From: Stenotrophomonas sp. UBA7346
GTDB taxonomy: Bacteria; Pseudomonadota; Gammaproteobacteria; Xanthomonadales; Xanthomonadaceae
NCBI GenBank assembly: GCA_002471015.1
Contig: DKPB01000081.1
Location: forward strand, 729 to 64,728
Reading direction: 5' to 3'
DNA: 64,000 nt
Part shown: piece by piece, positions 15,816 through 26,893 of the stretch
How positions within the stretch are numbered: the stretch's first letter is position 1
Layout of the letters: each line of letters begins with the position of its first letter
Made by a program: the position numbers and the translations under genes
The notes under the pieces: generated by a model
The model's database searches: none
What the model was told of the DNA's origin: nothing
What the model saw: the letters and a program-made list of their open reading frames with translations, nothing else

Positions 15816-18800
15816 TCAGACCAGGCCCTCGCGCCGGCGGCGCTGTGCAGCCAATACCGCGGCGATGGATTCCAGCAGCATCTGCGCGGTCACCGGCTTG
15901 CGCAGGAAGTCAGCAAAGCCGGCAGCGCGCGCGGTGGGCTCGGCATCGGCGTCGGAACGGGCAGTCACCGCCACCAGCGGCATGTCATAGCCCATCGTCT
16001 GCAACTGCCGGGCCAGGCCAATGCCATCCAGGCCGGGCAGGTCCAGGTCAAGCAGTGCGACATCAAACTCGCTGGCCGACACTTCGGCCAATGCTGCCAG
16101 CCCGTGCGCGGCATGGCTGACCTGGTGGCCGTGCACTTCCAGCAGGCCACGAATCACTGCCGCGATGGTGGGATCATCCTCCACCAGCAACACGCGCTGT
16201 GGCGGCAGGCTGGCCCAGGCTGCCGCCGCCTCATCCTCGGCACTGCGGCTACCGACTTCCCAGGCCAACGGCAGGCGCACCGTGAAGGCCGTGCCCTCGC
16301 CCAACGCGCTGTCCACGTCGATGGAGCCGCCCATCGCCATCGCCAGCTCGTGGCAGATCGCCAGTCCCAGGCCGCTGCCGCCATAGCGCGCGGTCGTGCG
16401 CGCACCATCGGCCTGCTCGAAACGGCGGAACAGGCGTTTGCGCTGCTCCGGGCTGATGCCCGGGCCAGTGTCGGAAACTTCCAGCCACACGCCCCTGCCG
16501 CCGGGCTCCAGGCCAATGCGCAGGCCCACATGGCCGTCACTGGTGAATTTGATGGCGTTGCCCAGCAGGTTGAGCAGGATCTGCCGCAGGCGCATCGCAT
16601 CCCCCACCACACGGGTGCGCGCGGGCGCCTGGTTGTCCAATTGAAAGTCCAGTCCACGCCGCTGCGCCAAGGGTTCCATCAAGCCGCGCACATCATCAAG
16701 CAGCTGCTGCAGTTCCAGCGGCTGCGATTGCAGCTCCAGCTTGCCGGCCTCGATGCGGGCCAGGTCAAGTGCGTCGTTGACCAGCCGCAACAGGTGCTCG
16801 CCGGCGCGACGGATCGATTGTGTGTAATTGCGCTGGCGCTCGTCCAGTTCGGTGGCCGCCAGCAGTTCGCTCATGCCCAGTACGCCGGTCATCGGCGTAC
16901 GTACCTCGTGGCCCAGCGTTGCCAGGAAGCGGGTCTTGGCCAGCGAGGCCTGCTCGGCCAGCTCCTGCTTGTGCAGGGCAAGCTGCCATTCGCTGCGCCG
17001 GCGCAGGCGCCGCCGGTACAGCCATGCGCCCCACAGCAACACCGCCACGCCAAACACGATCAACGACATCATGCCCGGCGCGCTGCGCCACCACGGCGGT
17101 TGCACCTGGAAGGCCAGGGTACGCACGGCCGACCACACGTTGTCCGAGGTCGCCGCCTGGATCTCAAGCTGGTAGTTGCCCGGCGGCAGGCGTGAGAACA
17201 CCCGCTCGCCATTGGCGCCGGCCTCCACCCAATCCGGGTCATAGCCGCCAAGACGGAAACGGTAGCTGTTGGTTGCCGAATCGGCGAAGGACAGCAGCCG
17301 CGCGACAATGCGCAGATCGCGGTCGCCTTCGCGGATCAACAACGGGGTCTGGTTGGTCAGCTCCTGCTCCTGATCGCCACGGCGCACGCTCACCCGCTCC
17401 ACCACCAACGGCGGCTGCCGGCTGGAAGGTTTGACCAGCCCCGGCTCGAACAGCACCACGCCTTCCGGCGTGCCCCCGGCAACCTGGCCACTGCGCGCCT
17501 GCACCAGACTGCGGCGGCGGAACTCCTGCCCAGGCAGGCCATCGTGCACGCCGTACAGGCGCACCGAACGGCTGCCCGGGTCGATCCGGATCAGACCGCG
17601 GGCACTGCTGGCCCAGGCCACGCCATCACTGTCGATGACCAGGCCATTGGGGGCCAGCATGGGGAAGTCACGCCCGCTGATGCTGTCCAGCGGCGACAGG
17701 CTTTGCCCGTTCCACAACAGCCTGTCCACCCGCCCTTGGCCGGCAACCCAGGCCACACCACTGTCGGAAAGGGCAAACGTGGAAACCCGGCTTCCTGGCG
17801 AGCCGGGTACCGGCGCGAAGCGTTGGCCCTGTGGCTGCCAGAGCAGCAAGCCGGTGCCGCTGGCCAGCCACAGGTGATCGCCCGGACCACACTGCATGTC
17901 CTCGATGGTGGTGGCCGGCACCCCGGCCTGGCCAATGGGCAGCTGCAACTGCACGCGGCCTTCGCCATCGCGCAGCTGCAGTCCAGCGATTTCCGAATAC
18001 ACCCACAGGCGGCCGCCATCGCAGACGCGCAGGATATCGGCATCCCCCTGCATGGCCGGGTCCTGCGTGTCGGTGTGGCGCCAACGTCGTACGCTGCGGT
18101 CACGCGGGTCGTAGCGCACCAGCCCGTCCAGGCTGCCGATCCAGACCCTGCCCTGCGGATCTTCGGCCAGCGACTGCGGCCAATTCTTGTCATCGATGAC
18201 CGTCAGGTGATGCTCGACCGCGCCGGTGGCCGGATCAAACCTGTCCAGGGCACCACGGGTACCCACCACCCACACCCCACCCGACAGTGACGGGGCCATC
18301 GCCAGTGGATAGGGGTTGCGCAGGGATTGCGGATCGTCCACCAGGCGCGACAACACCGAGAACTGCCGCCAGCTCGGCGGCAGATGCCAGAGCCCGGCAT
18401 TGGTGCTGGCAAACCACAGCCCGCCTTCACGGTCCTCGAATGCACTTGACCAGTTCGGTCGCACCAGCCCGCGCTCCTGCGCGCTGAACAGCGGCACATT
18501 GCGCACCGTCGAATTGCGGAACCGCCCCAGGCCAGTGCGCGTGTCCAGCCAATAATTGCCGTCGCTGGAATACTGCAGCACGTTGAGCACTTCGCCCGGC
18601 GGCGCGCCTGGCCACTGCGCCGGCGCAAATTGGCCCTCCGCGCTGCGCACCACCACGCCGCCATTGGTCGCAACCCACATGCGCCCTTCACGATCCACTT
18701 CCAGCCCATTGATGCGGCTGGACGGCAGCAGCCGTTCATCGACCGGCTCGAAGCCATCGCCACGCCAGCGGGCCAGTCCGCCCTTGGTACCTACCCACAG

Positions 18801-19361
18801 GTTTCCATCGCGGGTGACTGCCAGATAGCCCACCGCCGCCGCGGGCAGGCTGCGCGGATTGCCGGGCTCGGGCATGAAGCGCGTGATCTGTCCTTCCGGG
18901 CTGAGCCGGTGCAGGCCACCGGTGGCCGTGCCGAACCAGACGCTGCCATCGGGTGTGGAGGCAACCGACCACACCGTGTTGCTGCCAATCTCCGGATGGG
19001 TCTGGTGATTGAAGAAGCGGAAGCTTCGTCGATCGGCGGAGAGCATCGCCAACCCCATGTTCTGGGTGCCTATCCACAGCTGGTTGCGCGCATCCACATG
19101 CAGGCTCCAGACCAGGTTGTCACGCAACCCGTCCTCGGCCCGCCAGATGCGGTAGTTGCGCCCGTCATAGCGGGCCAGGCCATCGCGGCTGGCCAGCCAC
19201 AGATAGCCCATCTTGTCCTCGGCAAAGGCATTGATGTTGCTGGAGGGCAGTCCGTCGGCCACGGTCAGCTGGCGTGGCTGCGGGGTGGCAGGCACCTCGG
19301 CCGCAGCGGTTCCGCACAGCCACCCTGCACACGCCAGCAGCCAACACAGCCGCCAGATCAT
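15816..19361 (-). CDS. Propeller-sensor hybrid histidine kinase (downstream paralog)
   Basis: A 1181-aa membrane kinase. After a signal peptide (residues 1-20) comes a long periplasmic domain of two-component-regulator propeller repeats (the first is MGYLWLASRDGLARYDG), probably two seven-bladed propellers. A Y_Y_Y domain follows (SYRFRLGGYDPDWVEAGANG), then one TM near 760-785 and HisKA with phospho-His about 818 (ATLGHEVRTPMTGVLGMSE). Next are HATPase_c (LLNLLGNAIKF, DTGPGIS, GGSGLGLAI) and a C-terminal receiver with phospho-Asp about 1105 (LLDLDLPGLDG) and Lys in RKPV. There is no DNA-binding output domain and no HAMP. The ATG overlaps the stop of the upstream paralog (ATGA). The ligand is unknown; related sensors in Bacteroidetes bind glycans. 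Confidence 0.92.
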   Translation of the reverse strand: MIWRLCWLLACAGWLCGTAAAEVPATPQPRQLTVADGLPSSNINAFAEDKMGYLWLASRDGLARYDGRNYRIWRAEDGLRDNLVWSLHVDARNQLWIGTQNMGLAMLSADRRSFRFFNHQTHPEIGSNTVWSVASTPDGSVWFGTATGGLHRLSPEGQITRFMPEPGNPRSLPAAAVGYLAVTRDGNLWVGTKGGLARWRGDGFEPVDERLLPSSRINGLEVDREGRMWVATNGGVVVRSAEGQFAPAQWPGAPPGEVLNVLQYSSDGNYWLDTRTGLGRFRNSTVRNVPLFSAQERGLVRPNWSSAFEDREGGLWFASTNAGLWHLPPSWRQFSVLSRLVDDPQSLRNPYPLAMAPSLSGGVWVVGTRGALDRFDPATGAVEHHLTVIDDKNWPQSLAEDPQGRVWIGSLDGLVRYDPRDRSVRRWRHTDTQDPAMQGDADILRVCDGGRLWVYSEIAGLQLRDGEGRVQLQLPIGQAGVPATTIEDMQCGPGDHLWLASGTGLLLWQPQGQRFAPVPGSPGSRVSTFALSDSGVAWVAGQGRVDRLLWNGQSLSPLDSISGRDFPMLAPNGLVIDSDGVAWASSARGLIRIDPGSRSVRLYGVHDGLPGQEFRRRSLVQARSGQVAGGTPEGVVLFEPGLVKPSSRQPPLVVERVSVRRGDQEQELTNQTPLLIREGDRDLRIVARLLSFADSATNSYRFRLGGYDPDWVEAGANGERVFSRLPPGNYQLEIQAATSDNVWSAVRTLAFQVQPPWWRSAPGMMSLIVFGVAVLLWGAWLYRRRLRRRSEWQLALHKQELAEQASLAKTRFLATLGHEVRTPMTGVLGMSELLAATELDERQRNYTQSIRRAGEHLLRLVNDALDLARIEAGKLELQSQPLELQQLLDDVRGLMEPLAQRRGLDFQLDNQAPARTRVVGDAMRLRQILLNLLGNAIKFTSDGHVGLRIGLEPGGRGVWLEVSDTGPGISPEQRKRLFRRFEQADGARTTARYGGSGLGLAICHELAMAMGGSIDVDSALGEGTAFTVRLPLAWEVGSRSAEDEAAAAWASLPPQRVLLVEDDPTIAAVIRGLLEVHGHQVSHAAHGLAALAEVSASEFDVALLDLDLPGLDGIGLARQLQTMGYDMPLVAVTARSDADAEPTARAAGFADFLRKPVTAQMLLESIAAVLAAQRRRREGLV

Positions 19362-22300
19362 GCCGAAAGCTCCGCATTGTTGTTGCGTGCCTGGGCGGCT
19401 CGCAGCGCCTTGAGCATGGCGTCATGCAACAAGGGCCCGGTCACTGGTTTATGCAGGAAACCGTCCATGCCTGCCGCCATTGCTCCCGTCTCGGCGCTGG
19501 CGTCGGAGCGTGCGGTGACCGCGACCAGCGCAAAGCCGTGGCCCATGTCACGCAGCTGGCGGGCCAGTGCCATGCCATCCAGCGCTGGCAGGTCCAGGTC
19601 GAGCAGGCCGATATCAAAATCATGCAGGCTTGTTTCCGCCAAGGCCGCCAACCCATGCGCTGCGTGCACCACATGGTGTCCGCGCACGGCCAGAAGGCCG
19701 GTGATGACCTGGGCCACGGTGGCGTCGTCCTCCACCAGCAACACCTTGAGTGGTGGCAGCGCAGGCTGTACCTGCTGGGCGGCCTCTGCGGCCGCCGGCG
19801 ACAGGCGCTCCCACGGCAACGGCAGACTCACGCTGATACGTGCACCCTCGCCCAGGCGGCTGTCCACGCGTATGGTGCCGCCCATTGCCACCGCCAGCTC
19901 ATTGCAGATCGCCAGACCGAGGCCGCTGCCGCCATAACGCGACGCAGTGCGCGGCCCGTCGGCCTGCTCGAAGCGCTCGAACAAGCGCTCTTGCTGCTCG
20001 GCACTGATCCCCGGACCGGTGTCATGGATGCAGAACAGTACGCTTTCAGGCTGCAGGGTGGTGCTCAACCCAACACTGCCCTGCTCGGTGAACTTGATGG
20101 CATTGCCCAGCAGGTTCATCAATATCTGGCGCAGACGCATGGGATCCCCCTGCACCTGCACCCCCTCCAGCGCCAGGCCATCGCCGACGAAAGCAAGGCC
20201 ACGGCGTTCTGCCATCGGTGCCATCAGGCCGATGACCTCCTGCAGCAGCTTGCCAAGATCAAAGGCCTGGGTATCGAGCTGCAGCTTGCCAGACTCGATG
20301 CGGGCAAGGTCCAGTGCATCATTGACCAACCGCAGCAGGTGCGTGCCGGCCTGCTGGATGGCGCCCGCGTAGCTGCGCTGGCGCGGATCCAGCTCGGTAT
20401 CAAGCAGCAGTTCGCTCATGCCCAGCACACCGGTCATCGGCGTGCGTACCTCATGGCCCAGGGTGGCCAGGAAGCGCGTCTTGGCCTGCGATGCCTGCTC
20501 GGCCAGTTCTTTCTTGTGCACCGTCAATTGCCATTCACTGCGTCGGCGTAGGCGCCGCCGATAGCCTAGCATCGCCGCCACGATGGCCGTCAGCACAAGC
20601 AGCACATAGACAGCGATTGCCGCCGGGCTGCGCCACCACGGGGGGGTTACCGCCACCGCCAGGGTCTGCGCCGCCTGCCACGGGCCATCGCCTACCGCGC
20701 CCTGTACCTGCACGCTGTAGTTGCCCGGTGGCAAGCGCGACAGGACACGCTCGCCATCACTGCCCAACATCACCCAATTCTGGTCGTATCCGTCGATACG
20801 CATGCGGAAGCGGTGCTGGGCGGGATCGGCGAAGGCCAGCAGGCGCGCCTTGATCCGCAGATCACGGTCGGCCGGCCCCAGCCACACCACGTTGCCAACC
20901 AGCAGCTGCGCCTGTTCGGCGTCATCGCGGCGCACACTGATCAATTCGATCACCGGTGTGGACACCACCGGTGCCGGGGGCACCGCATCCGGGTCAAAAC
21001 CCAACAGACCCGAGGCCGATACCGCCAGGGCGGTGCCACAGCCGGCATGTGCGGGAGGCCGCGAGGTGAACTCCGCATCCGGAACACCATCGCCGACGCC
21101 CAGCACCTTCACTTCAGCAGCCCCCGGTTGCCACCACAGCAGCCCACGCGGTGTGGTGGCCCACAACTGACCGCTGCAGCCCAGCACCAGCCCGCCCATT
21201 GCCGCCATCGGCACGCCAGCCTCCGCGCCCAGACGCTGGTCCAGGGTGTAGCCGCCCGCAGCGGGCTGGTAGTGCTCCAGCGCGCCCTCGCGCGCCACCC
21301 ACAGCCCGCCGTCCGCAGCCAATGCCAGTCCATACGCCATGCCAGCAGGGATACCTGGCACCGGGACAAACCGCTGCGAGGAGGCATCGAAGCGCAGCAC
21401 CCCTGCGCCGCCTGCCACCCACAGCGTGCCATCGGCGCTCATCAGCAGTTGCTCGACCAGCTTGTCCGGCAAACCGGGAGTGCTGCCGGCCGGGTAGTCG
21501 GCCAGCAGGCGGCCGTCAATGCCACGATGCTGCAGACCATGATTGATGATGGACAGCCACACACTGCCGTCAGCAGCCCGCTGCATCTGATCGGCACGCA
21601 ATTGGGGGTCTTCGCCAACGCCAAGATCGACGACACGCAGCTGCCTGTTTTCCGGGCGGTAGAGCAGGACCTTGCCGGCACGCCCCATCCAGATCACGCC
21701 ATCGGCACCGCGCAGTACCGACCAGGTGCTGCCACTGCCCAAGCGCGTGCTGTCTGCCAGGTGCTGCAGCTTGCCCGCCGCATCCAACCGGTACAGTCCA
21801 TGCCCGCCCACGACCAGATAGCCATCGCCGTCCACCGACGAATTGAGCAGGTACTGGCTTTCCAGTGACTCCCCATCCAGTTGCTCATGACTGGCAAAAC
21901 GTGCCCAATCCGGGCGCAGGTAGGCCAGGCCCTGGGTCAGCAAGGCAGTCCAGATGCCACCTTCACGGTCCTGCAGAAGATCCAGCACGCCACTGTTGCC
22001 GGTCAGGAATCCGCTGCCGAGCTCGCCCTGCAACAACTGCAAGCTGGCCCCACGGCTGCGGTAAAGGCCATTGGAGGCCCCCACCCAGTAACCACCGTTA
22101 CGATCGTGCAGCACCACCGCTGCACGCATCTGCGCCGCATCCGGCCACGGCGCGGCCTGCACCGTGCCATCGTCCAGCACGCGCAACAGGCCATTGCCCG
22201 TACCCGCCCAGACCCCACCCTCACGGTCGCGGCTCAGTCGGATCACGACCTTGCCCTGCAGCAGCGGCGAGTTCACCGCAGCAAAACCGGCGGCGGCGGT

Positions 22301-22906
22301 CCAGCGCACCAGGCCCTCGGCGGTGCCGATCCAGATGCTGCCATCGGCACCGGCCAGCAATGCGTAGATGGTGTCGTTGGGCAGACTGTGGGGATCGTCG
22401 GGCTCGTGCTGGTAGTGGCTCACCGTGCCATCGTCATGCAACAGGCAGATGCCCGAGCCGCTGGTCCCCACCCACAGGTCGCGGCCGTGTTCGGCCAGCG
22501 CCCACACCTGCTCGCTGCAGCGCTGTTCCAATGCAGCAAACCGGGTGAACTGCCGGCGCTCGCTGTCCAGCATGGCCAGCCCGGCGCCATTGATGCCGAC
22601 CCAGACCCGGTCCCGGCTGTCCACCAACAAGGTTTCCAGAGCGTTGCCGGGCAAGGCGCCCGGCTGCGTGGGGTCCTGCCGCCACACCTGCAACTGCTGC
22701 CCGTCATAACGGGCCAGGCCGTCGTCAGTGGCCGCCCACACATAGCCCCGGCGGTCCTGTGCCAGTGCCAGCACCATGCGCGAGGGCAAACCTTCGGCCA
22801 CCCCCAGGCGCCGCATGCGCGGGGTTTCGGCCACGCCCTGCGCGGCCGCCAGCCACGGCAGGGCCAGCAACAGCAGCAGCGCGCCCATCCAGGCGCATCG
22901 CAGCAT
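19358..22906 (-). CDS. Propeller-sensor hybrid histidine kinase (upstream paralog)
   Basis: A 1182-aa protein with the same layout and almost the same length as the next gene: signal peptide (MLRCAWMGALLLLLALPWLA), periplasmic propellers (RRGYVWAATDDGLARYDGQQ), Y_Y_Y (RFRMRIDGYDQNWVMLGSDG), one TM, HisKA (ATLGHEVRTPMTGVLGMSEL), HATPase_c and a receiver (LLDLDLPALDG). The kinase halves are nearly identical in motifs while the sensor halves differ more, which indicates tandem duplication with sensor divergence. I chose the ATG at 22906; a TTG at 22918 has better spacing from GGAGAGGCGG and is an alternative. The stop overlaps the paralog's start, so the two are probably made together and might form heterodimers (inferred). 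Confidence 0.9.
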   Translation of the reverse strand: MLRCAWMGALLLLLALPWLAAAQGVAETPRMRRLGVAEGLPSRMVLALAQDRRGYVWAATDDGLARYDGQQLQVWRQDPTQPGALPGNALETLLVDSRDRVWVGINGAGLAMLDSERRQFTRFAALEQRCSEQVWALAEHGRDLWVGTSGSGICLLHDDGTVSHYQHEPDDPHSLPNDTIYALLAGADGSIWIGTAEGLVRWTAAAGFAAVNSPLLQGKVVIRLSRDREGGVWAGTGNGLLRVLDDGTVQAAPWPDAAQMRAAVVLHDRNGGYWVGASNGLYRSRGASLQLLQGELGSGFLTGNSGVLDLLQDREGGIWTALLTQGLAYLRPDWARFASHEQLDGESLESQYLLNSSVDGDGYLVVGGHGLYRLDAAGKLQHLADSTRLGSGSTWSVLRGADGVIWMGRAGKVLLYRPENRQLRVVDLGVGEDPQLRADQMQRAADGSVWLSIINHGLQHRGIDGRLLADYPAGSTPGLPDKLVEQLLMSADGTLWVAGGAGVLRFDASSQRFVPVPGIPAGMAYGLALAADGGLWVAREGALEHYQPAAGGYTLDQRLGAEAGVPMAAMGGLVLGCSGQLWATTPRGLLWWQPGAAEVKVLGVGDGVPDAEFTSRPPAHAGCGTALAVSASGLLGFDPDAVPPAPVVSTPVIELISVRRDDAEQAQLLVGNVVWLGPADRDLRIKARLLAFADPAQHRFRMRIDGYDQNWVMLGSDGERVLSRLPPGNYSVQVQGAVGDGPWQAAQTLAVAVTPPWWRSPAAIAVYVLLVLTAIVAAMLGYRRRLRRRSEWQLTVHKKELAEQASQAKTRFLATLGHEVRTPMTGVLGMSELLLDTELDPRQRSYAGAIQQAGTHLLRLVNDALDLARIESGKLQLDTQAFDLGKLLQEVIGLMAPMAERRGLAFVGDGLALEGVQVQGDPMRLRQILMNLLGNAIKFTEQGSVGLSTTLQPESVLFCIHDTGPGISAEQQERLFERFEQADGPRTASRYGGSGLGLAICNELAVAMGGTIRVDSRLGEGARISVSLPLPWERLSPAAAEAAQQVQPALPPLKVLLVEDDATVAQVITGLLAVRGHHVVHAAHGLAALAETSLHDFDIGLLDLDLPALDGMALARQLRDMGHGFALVAVTARSDASAETGAMAAGMDGFLHKPVTGPLLHDAMLKALRAAQARNNNAELSA

Positions 22907-23137
22907 TCGATTGATCAACGTCCGCCTCTCCCTGCTACCGTCGGCATTGCCCTCAACCCCCACGGTGGCGCTGGCATCCCCTGATCCGGTCGACTTTAAC
23001 GCTGCCCCCCGCCGTCGGCAAAACGCGGGACACGGAGGGTGCGTCGGCAGCGCCGTAACAAACCGTTGCGCAATATGGGCACAAACCAGGCCGAACATCC
23101 GCCTAGAATCCCCTGCAATCCATAACGGAGCCGAACC

Positions 23138-23833
23138 TTGCTGCGACTCCTGCTAGTTCTGACCTGCCTGCTGCCGTTTGCCGCGCTGGGCGCCAATGCG
23201 CGCTACCAGCTCGATCCAATCCACACCCGGGTGGTCTTCGCCATCGAACATGCGGGGTTCTCCAAGGCGCTGGGCGCCATATCGGGCAGCGAAGGCGTGC
23301 TGGAGTTCGATCCGGCGGACTGGAGCAACGCACGCCTGGACGTGGTGGTGCCGATCGCCCGCCTGGACCTTGGCGATGACAAATGGAACCAGGCTACCCT
23401 GGCGCGCAATCTGCTTGATGGCCAACACCATCCGCAGGCGCGCTTCGTCTCCAGCCGGGTCGAACCGATCGATGCCACGCATGCGCGCGTATACGGCCAG
23501 CTGACACTGCGCGGCGTCACCCGCGAGGTGGTATTGGAGGTAACCCTCAACGCCCTCAAGCGCCATCCGCTGCCGCCGTTCCGGCGCACGGCGGGTTTCT
23601 CCGCAAGCGCCGTGCTCAGCCGCGCCGACTTCGGCATCGATGCCTGGAAGTCTGTGATAGGCGACCAGGTGGAACTTCGCATCGAAGCCGAGGCCGTGCG
23701 CGATGGCAACGCCCAAGCTCCCGCCGCCCCGCAACCCGGCGACAACACCCAACAGCCATCCACGGACGCCGATCTGCAGGACGCCGCAGACGCCGCCCTG
23801 AAAGCAGCCACCGAGACGGACCACCACCCATGA
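23138..23833 (+). CDS. YceI-family periplasmic protein with a long C-terminal tail
   Basis: A 231-aa protein. A signal peptide (LRLLLVLTCLLPFAALGANA) is followed by the YceI lipocalin-like barrel: YQLDPIHTRVVFAIEHAGFS, GVLEFDPADWSNARLDVVVP and LRGVTREVVLEVTL. These proteins bind polyisoprenoids or amphiphiles in the periplasm. The start is TTG at 23138 with CGGAG seven bases upstream. The last ~40 residues are a low-complexity, Pro/Gln/Asp/Ala-rich tail not normal for the family. The stop overlaps cybB as ATGA. A TAGAAT hexamer at 23104-23109 is a candidate -10. Confidence 0.88.
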   Translation: MLRLLLVLTCLLPFAALGANARYQLDPIHTRVVFAIEHAGFSKALGAISGSEGVLEFDPADWSNARLDVVVPIARLDLGDDKWNQATLARNLLDGQHHPQARFVSSRVEPIDATHARVYGQLTLRGVTREVVLEVTLNALKRHPLPPFRRTAGFSASAVLSRADFGIDAWKSVIGDQVELRIEAEAVRDGNAQAPAAPQPGDNTQQPSTDADLQDAADAALKAATETDHHP

Positions 23834-24408
23834 CCCTCAAGAACACCGCCCAACGCTGGGGCAGCCTCAGCAAAAGCCTGCACTGGCTGATCGCCGTGCT
23901 GATCCTCGCCCTGGGCATCGTCGGCCTGACCATGGGCGAGTTCCCCAAAACGCCCAAGTACTTCTGGATCTACACGATGCACAAGTCCATCGGCATCACT
24001 GTATTGGTGCTGGTGGCAGTGCGCCTGGGCTGGCGCCTGTATGCCGGCGCGCCCGAGCCGGTGCCGGGCACGCCCAGCTGGCAGGAGCGCATTGCCTCGG
24101 TCACGCATTGGTTGCTGTACGTGCTGATGTTCGCCATCCCCCTGTCCGGCTGGTTGTACGACTCGGCCAGCGGCCTGCGCCCGTTCAAGCTGTTCGGTCT
24201 GGTGGAGATGCCCAAGCTGGTGGCGCCCAGCGAGCAGGCCAGCCAGATTTCCCATGCCATCCATGAGTGGGGCTTCTGGGCCCTGATCCTGCTGGTGCTG
24301 GCGCATGCCGGTGCGGCGTTCTATCACCACATTCATCAACGCGATGCCACGCTGGCACGCATGCTGCCGCAAGGCTGGCTCAATACCCCGCAAAAGGATC
24401 CCGCATGA
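23830..24408 (+). CDS. Cytochrome b561 (CybB-like)
   Basis: A 192-aa, four-TM di-haem b-type cytochrome. Candidate haem ligands are His in LSKSLHWLIAVLI, MHKSIGI, ASVTHWLLYV and LAHAGAAFYHH. CybB-type proteins pass electrons from ubiquinol, for example to superoxide in E. coli. It is sandwiched between two yceI genes with 4-nt ATGA overlaps on both sides. The cybB-yceI pairing is a known arrangement and suggests that the YceI proteins carry a quinone-like lipid for this redox protein (inferred). Confidence 0.92.
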   Translation: MTLKNTAQRWGSLSKSLHWLIAVLILALGIVGLTMGEFPKTPKYFWIYTMHKSIGITVLVLVAVRLGWRLYAGAPEPVPGTPSWQERIASVTHWLLYVLMFAIPLSGWLYDSASGLRPFKLFGLVEMPKLVAPSEQASQISHAIHEWGFWALILLVLAHAGAAFYHHIHQRDATLARMLPQGWLNTPQKDPA

Positions 24409-24977
24409 ACATCAAGCTCTCTTCTCCCGCCGCCGTCGCCGCTGCACTGGTCGGCATGCTGGCCGCCGCCCCGGCAATGGCCGCCGATTACGTGCAGGCA
24501 CCGGGTGCCGGCTCGATCCTGGTGTTTGCCACCAAGTACGACGGCGAAGTCTTCACCGGCAGTTTCCCCGGCTTCCAGACCCAGGTCAGCTTTGATCCGG
24601 CCAACCCTGCTGCCGGCAAGCTGGACGTGAACATCCCGCTGGCAGGCGCCAAGAGCGGCAACAGCGACCGCGACTCCACCCTGCAGGGGGCGGACTTCTT
24701 CAACGTCGCGCAGTTCGCGCAGGCCCGTTACACCGCCAACGGCTTCCGTGCGCTGGGCAACAACGAGTTTGCCGCCGACGGCACCCTGCAGCTGCGCGGC
24801 ATCAGCAAGCCGGTGACCCTCACCTTCACCTGGACCGATGGCGCGCAGCCGGTGCTCAAGGGCAAGGCCACGGTCAAGCGCCTGGACTTCGGCGTGGGCG
24901 CCGGCGACTGGGCCGACACCAAGACCATCCCCGACGAAACCGCAATCAGCACCATCGTCAAGCTCAACGCCAAGTAA
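24405..24977 (+). CDS. YceI-family periplasmic protein (second copy)
   Basis: A 190-aa protein with a signal peptide (AAVAAALVGMLAAAPAMAAD) and a YceI barrel (DYVQAPGAGSILVFATKYDG, ADFFNVAQFAQARY, LRGISKPVTLTFTW). It lacks the C-terminal tail of the first copy and its sequence has diverged clearly, so the pair is old rather than a fresh duplication. The ATG at 24405 overlaps the cybB stop, which makes it the last gene of the yceI-cybB-yceI unit. Confidence 0.92.
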   Translation: MNIKLSSPAAVAAALVGMLAAAPAMAADYVQAPGAGSILVFATKYDGEVFTGSFPGFQTQVSFDPANPAAGKLDVNIPLAGAKSGNSDRDSTLQGADFFNVAQFAQARYTANGFRALGNNEFAADGTLQLRGISKPVTLTFTWTDGAQPVLKGKATVKRLDFGVGAGDWADTKTIPDETAISTIVKLNAK

Positions 24978-24981
24978 AAGC

Positions 24982-25141
24982 GCCCTCACCCCACCCCCTC
25001 TCCCGCAAGCGGGAGAGGGGATGTAGTGCCGAGCCATGCTCGGCAGAGGCCTTCCCGCTAACGCCTCAACCTGTAGTGCCGAGCCATGCCCGGCAGAGGT
25101 CTTCCCGGTAACGCCCGCAGCCGAGCATGGCTCGGCACTAC
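24982..25141. repeat. REP-like palindrome plus three SMAG elements
   Basis: A CCCTCTCCCGCAAGCGGGAG stem lies at about 24982-25020, just after the second yceI gene. Then come three 23-bp SMAG-type elements. Two are in + orientation at 25023-25045 and 25073-25095 (GTAGTGCCGAGC followed by the complementary arm), and one is inverted at 25119-25141. The inverted copy supplies the stop codon of the glutaredoxin-like gene. Convergently arranged copies can fold into larger hairpins and may act as a bidirectional terminator. Confidence 0.88.
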
Positions 25142-25368
25142 AGGCGTGGCGGCAACCATGCGGCAACCCTTGCAGCATCAAAAGGCCACTCCAGCTCCCT
25201 GCCACCAGCATCCCGCAGCACCGGCACGCGCGTGCCATAGCGCGCTTCAAGCACCTCATCGTCATCGATGAACACACTGTCGAAATCGGGCGCACGCACC
25301 TGCGCCAGCACCGCCAGGGCGAGGTCGCACAGGTGGCAATCGTCACGCTGGTACAGGGTCAGTCCCAT
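25138..25368 (-). CDS. Glutaredoxin-like thiol protein
   Basis: A 76-aa protein of the DUF836/glutaredoxin-like class. MGLTLYQRDDCHLCDLALAV carries a CxxC active site (CHLC), and TRVPVLRDAGGREL holds the cis-Pro loop. It is short but complete for this group. The start at 25368 is the Met just before the first strand; a longer frame reaches 25416. Its TAG stop is the GTAG head of a SMAG element, so the element's position defines the protein's C terminus (AAWLPPRL). Confidence 0.82.
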   Translation of the reverse strand: MGLTLYQRDDCHLCDLALAVLAQVRAPDFDSVFIDDDEVLEARYGTRVPVLRDAGGRELEWPFDAARVAAWLPPRL

Positions 25369-25463
25369 CGTCCATCGGCTCCGGCAATGCTGCGCTGCAG
25401 ACATGGCCTGCAACAAGGAACACGTAGAATAGCGGCCATCTCAACGCAGTACGCAGAATCAGC

Positions 25464-26846
<1,383 letters not shown>

Positions 26847-26859
26847 GGCAGGCAACAAC

Positions 26860-26893
26860 CGCCGCCGCTTCCCCGTGAACCGGCGGCTTTTCA
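26860..26893 (+). terminator. Rho-independent terminator after sdaA
   Basis: CCGCCG and CGGCGG arms, separated by about 13 bases, are followed by CTTTTC. The structure lies 14 bases after the sdaA stop. The T run is short. Confidence 0.6.
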
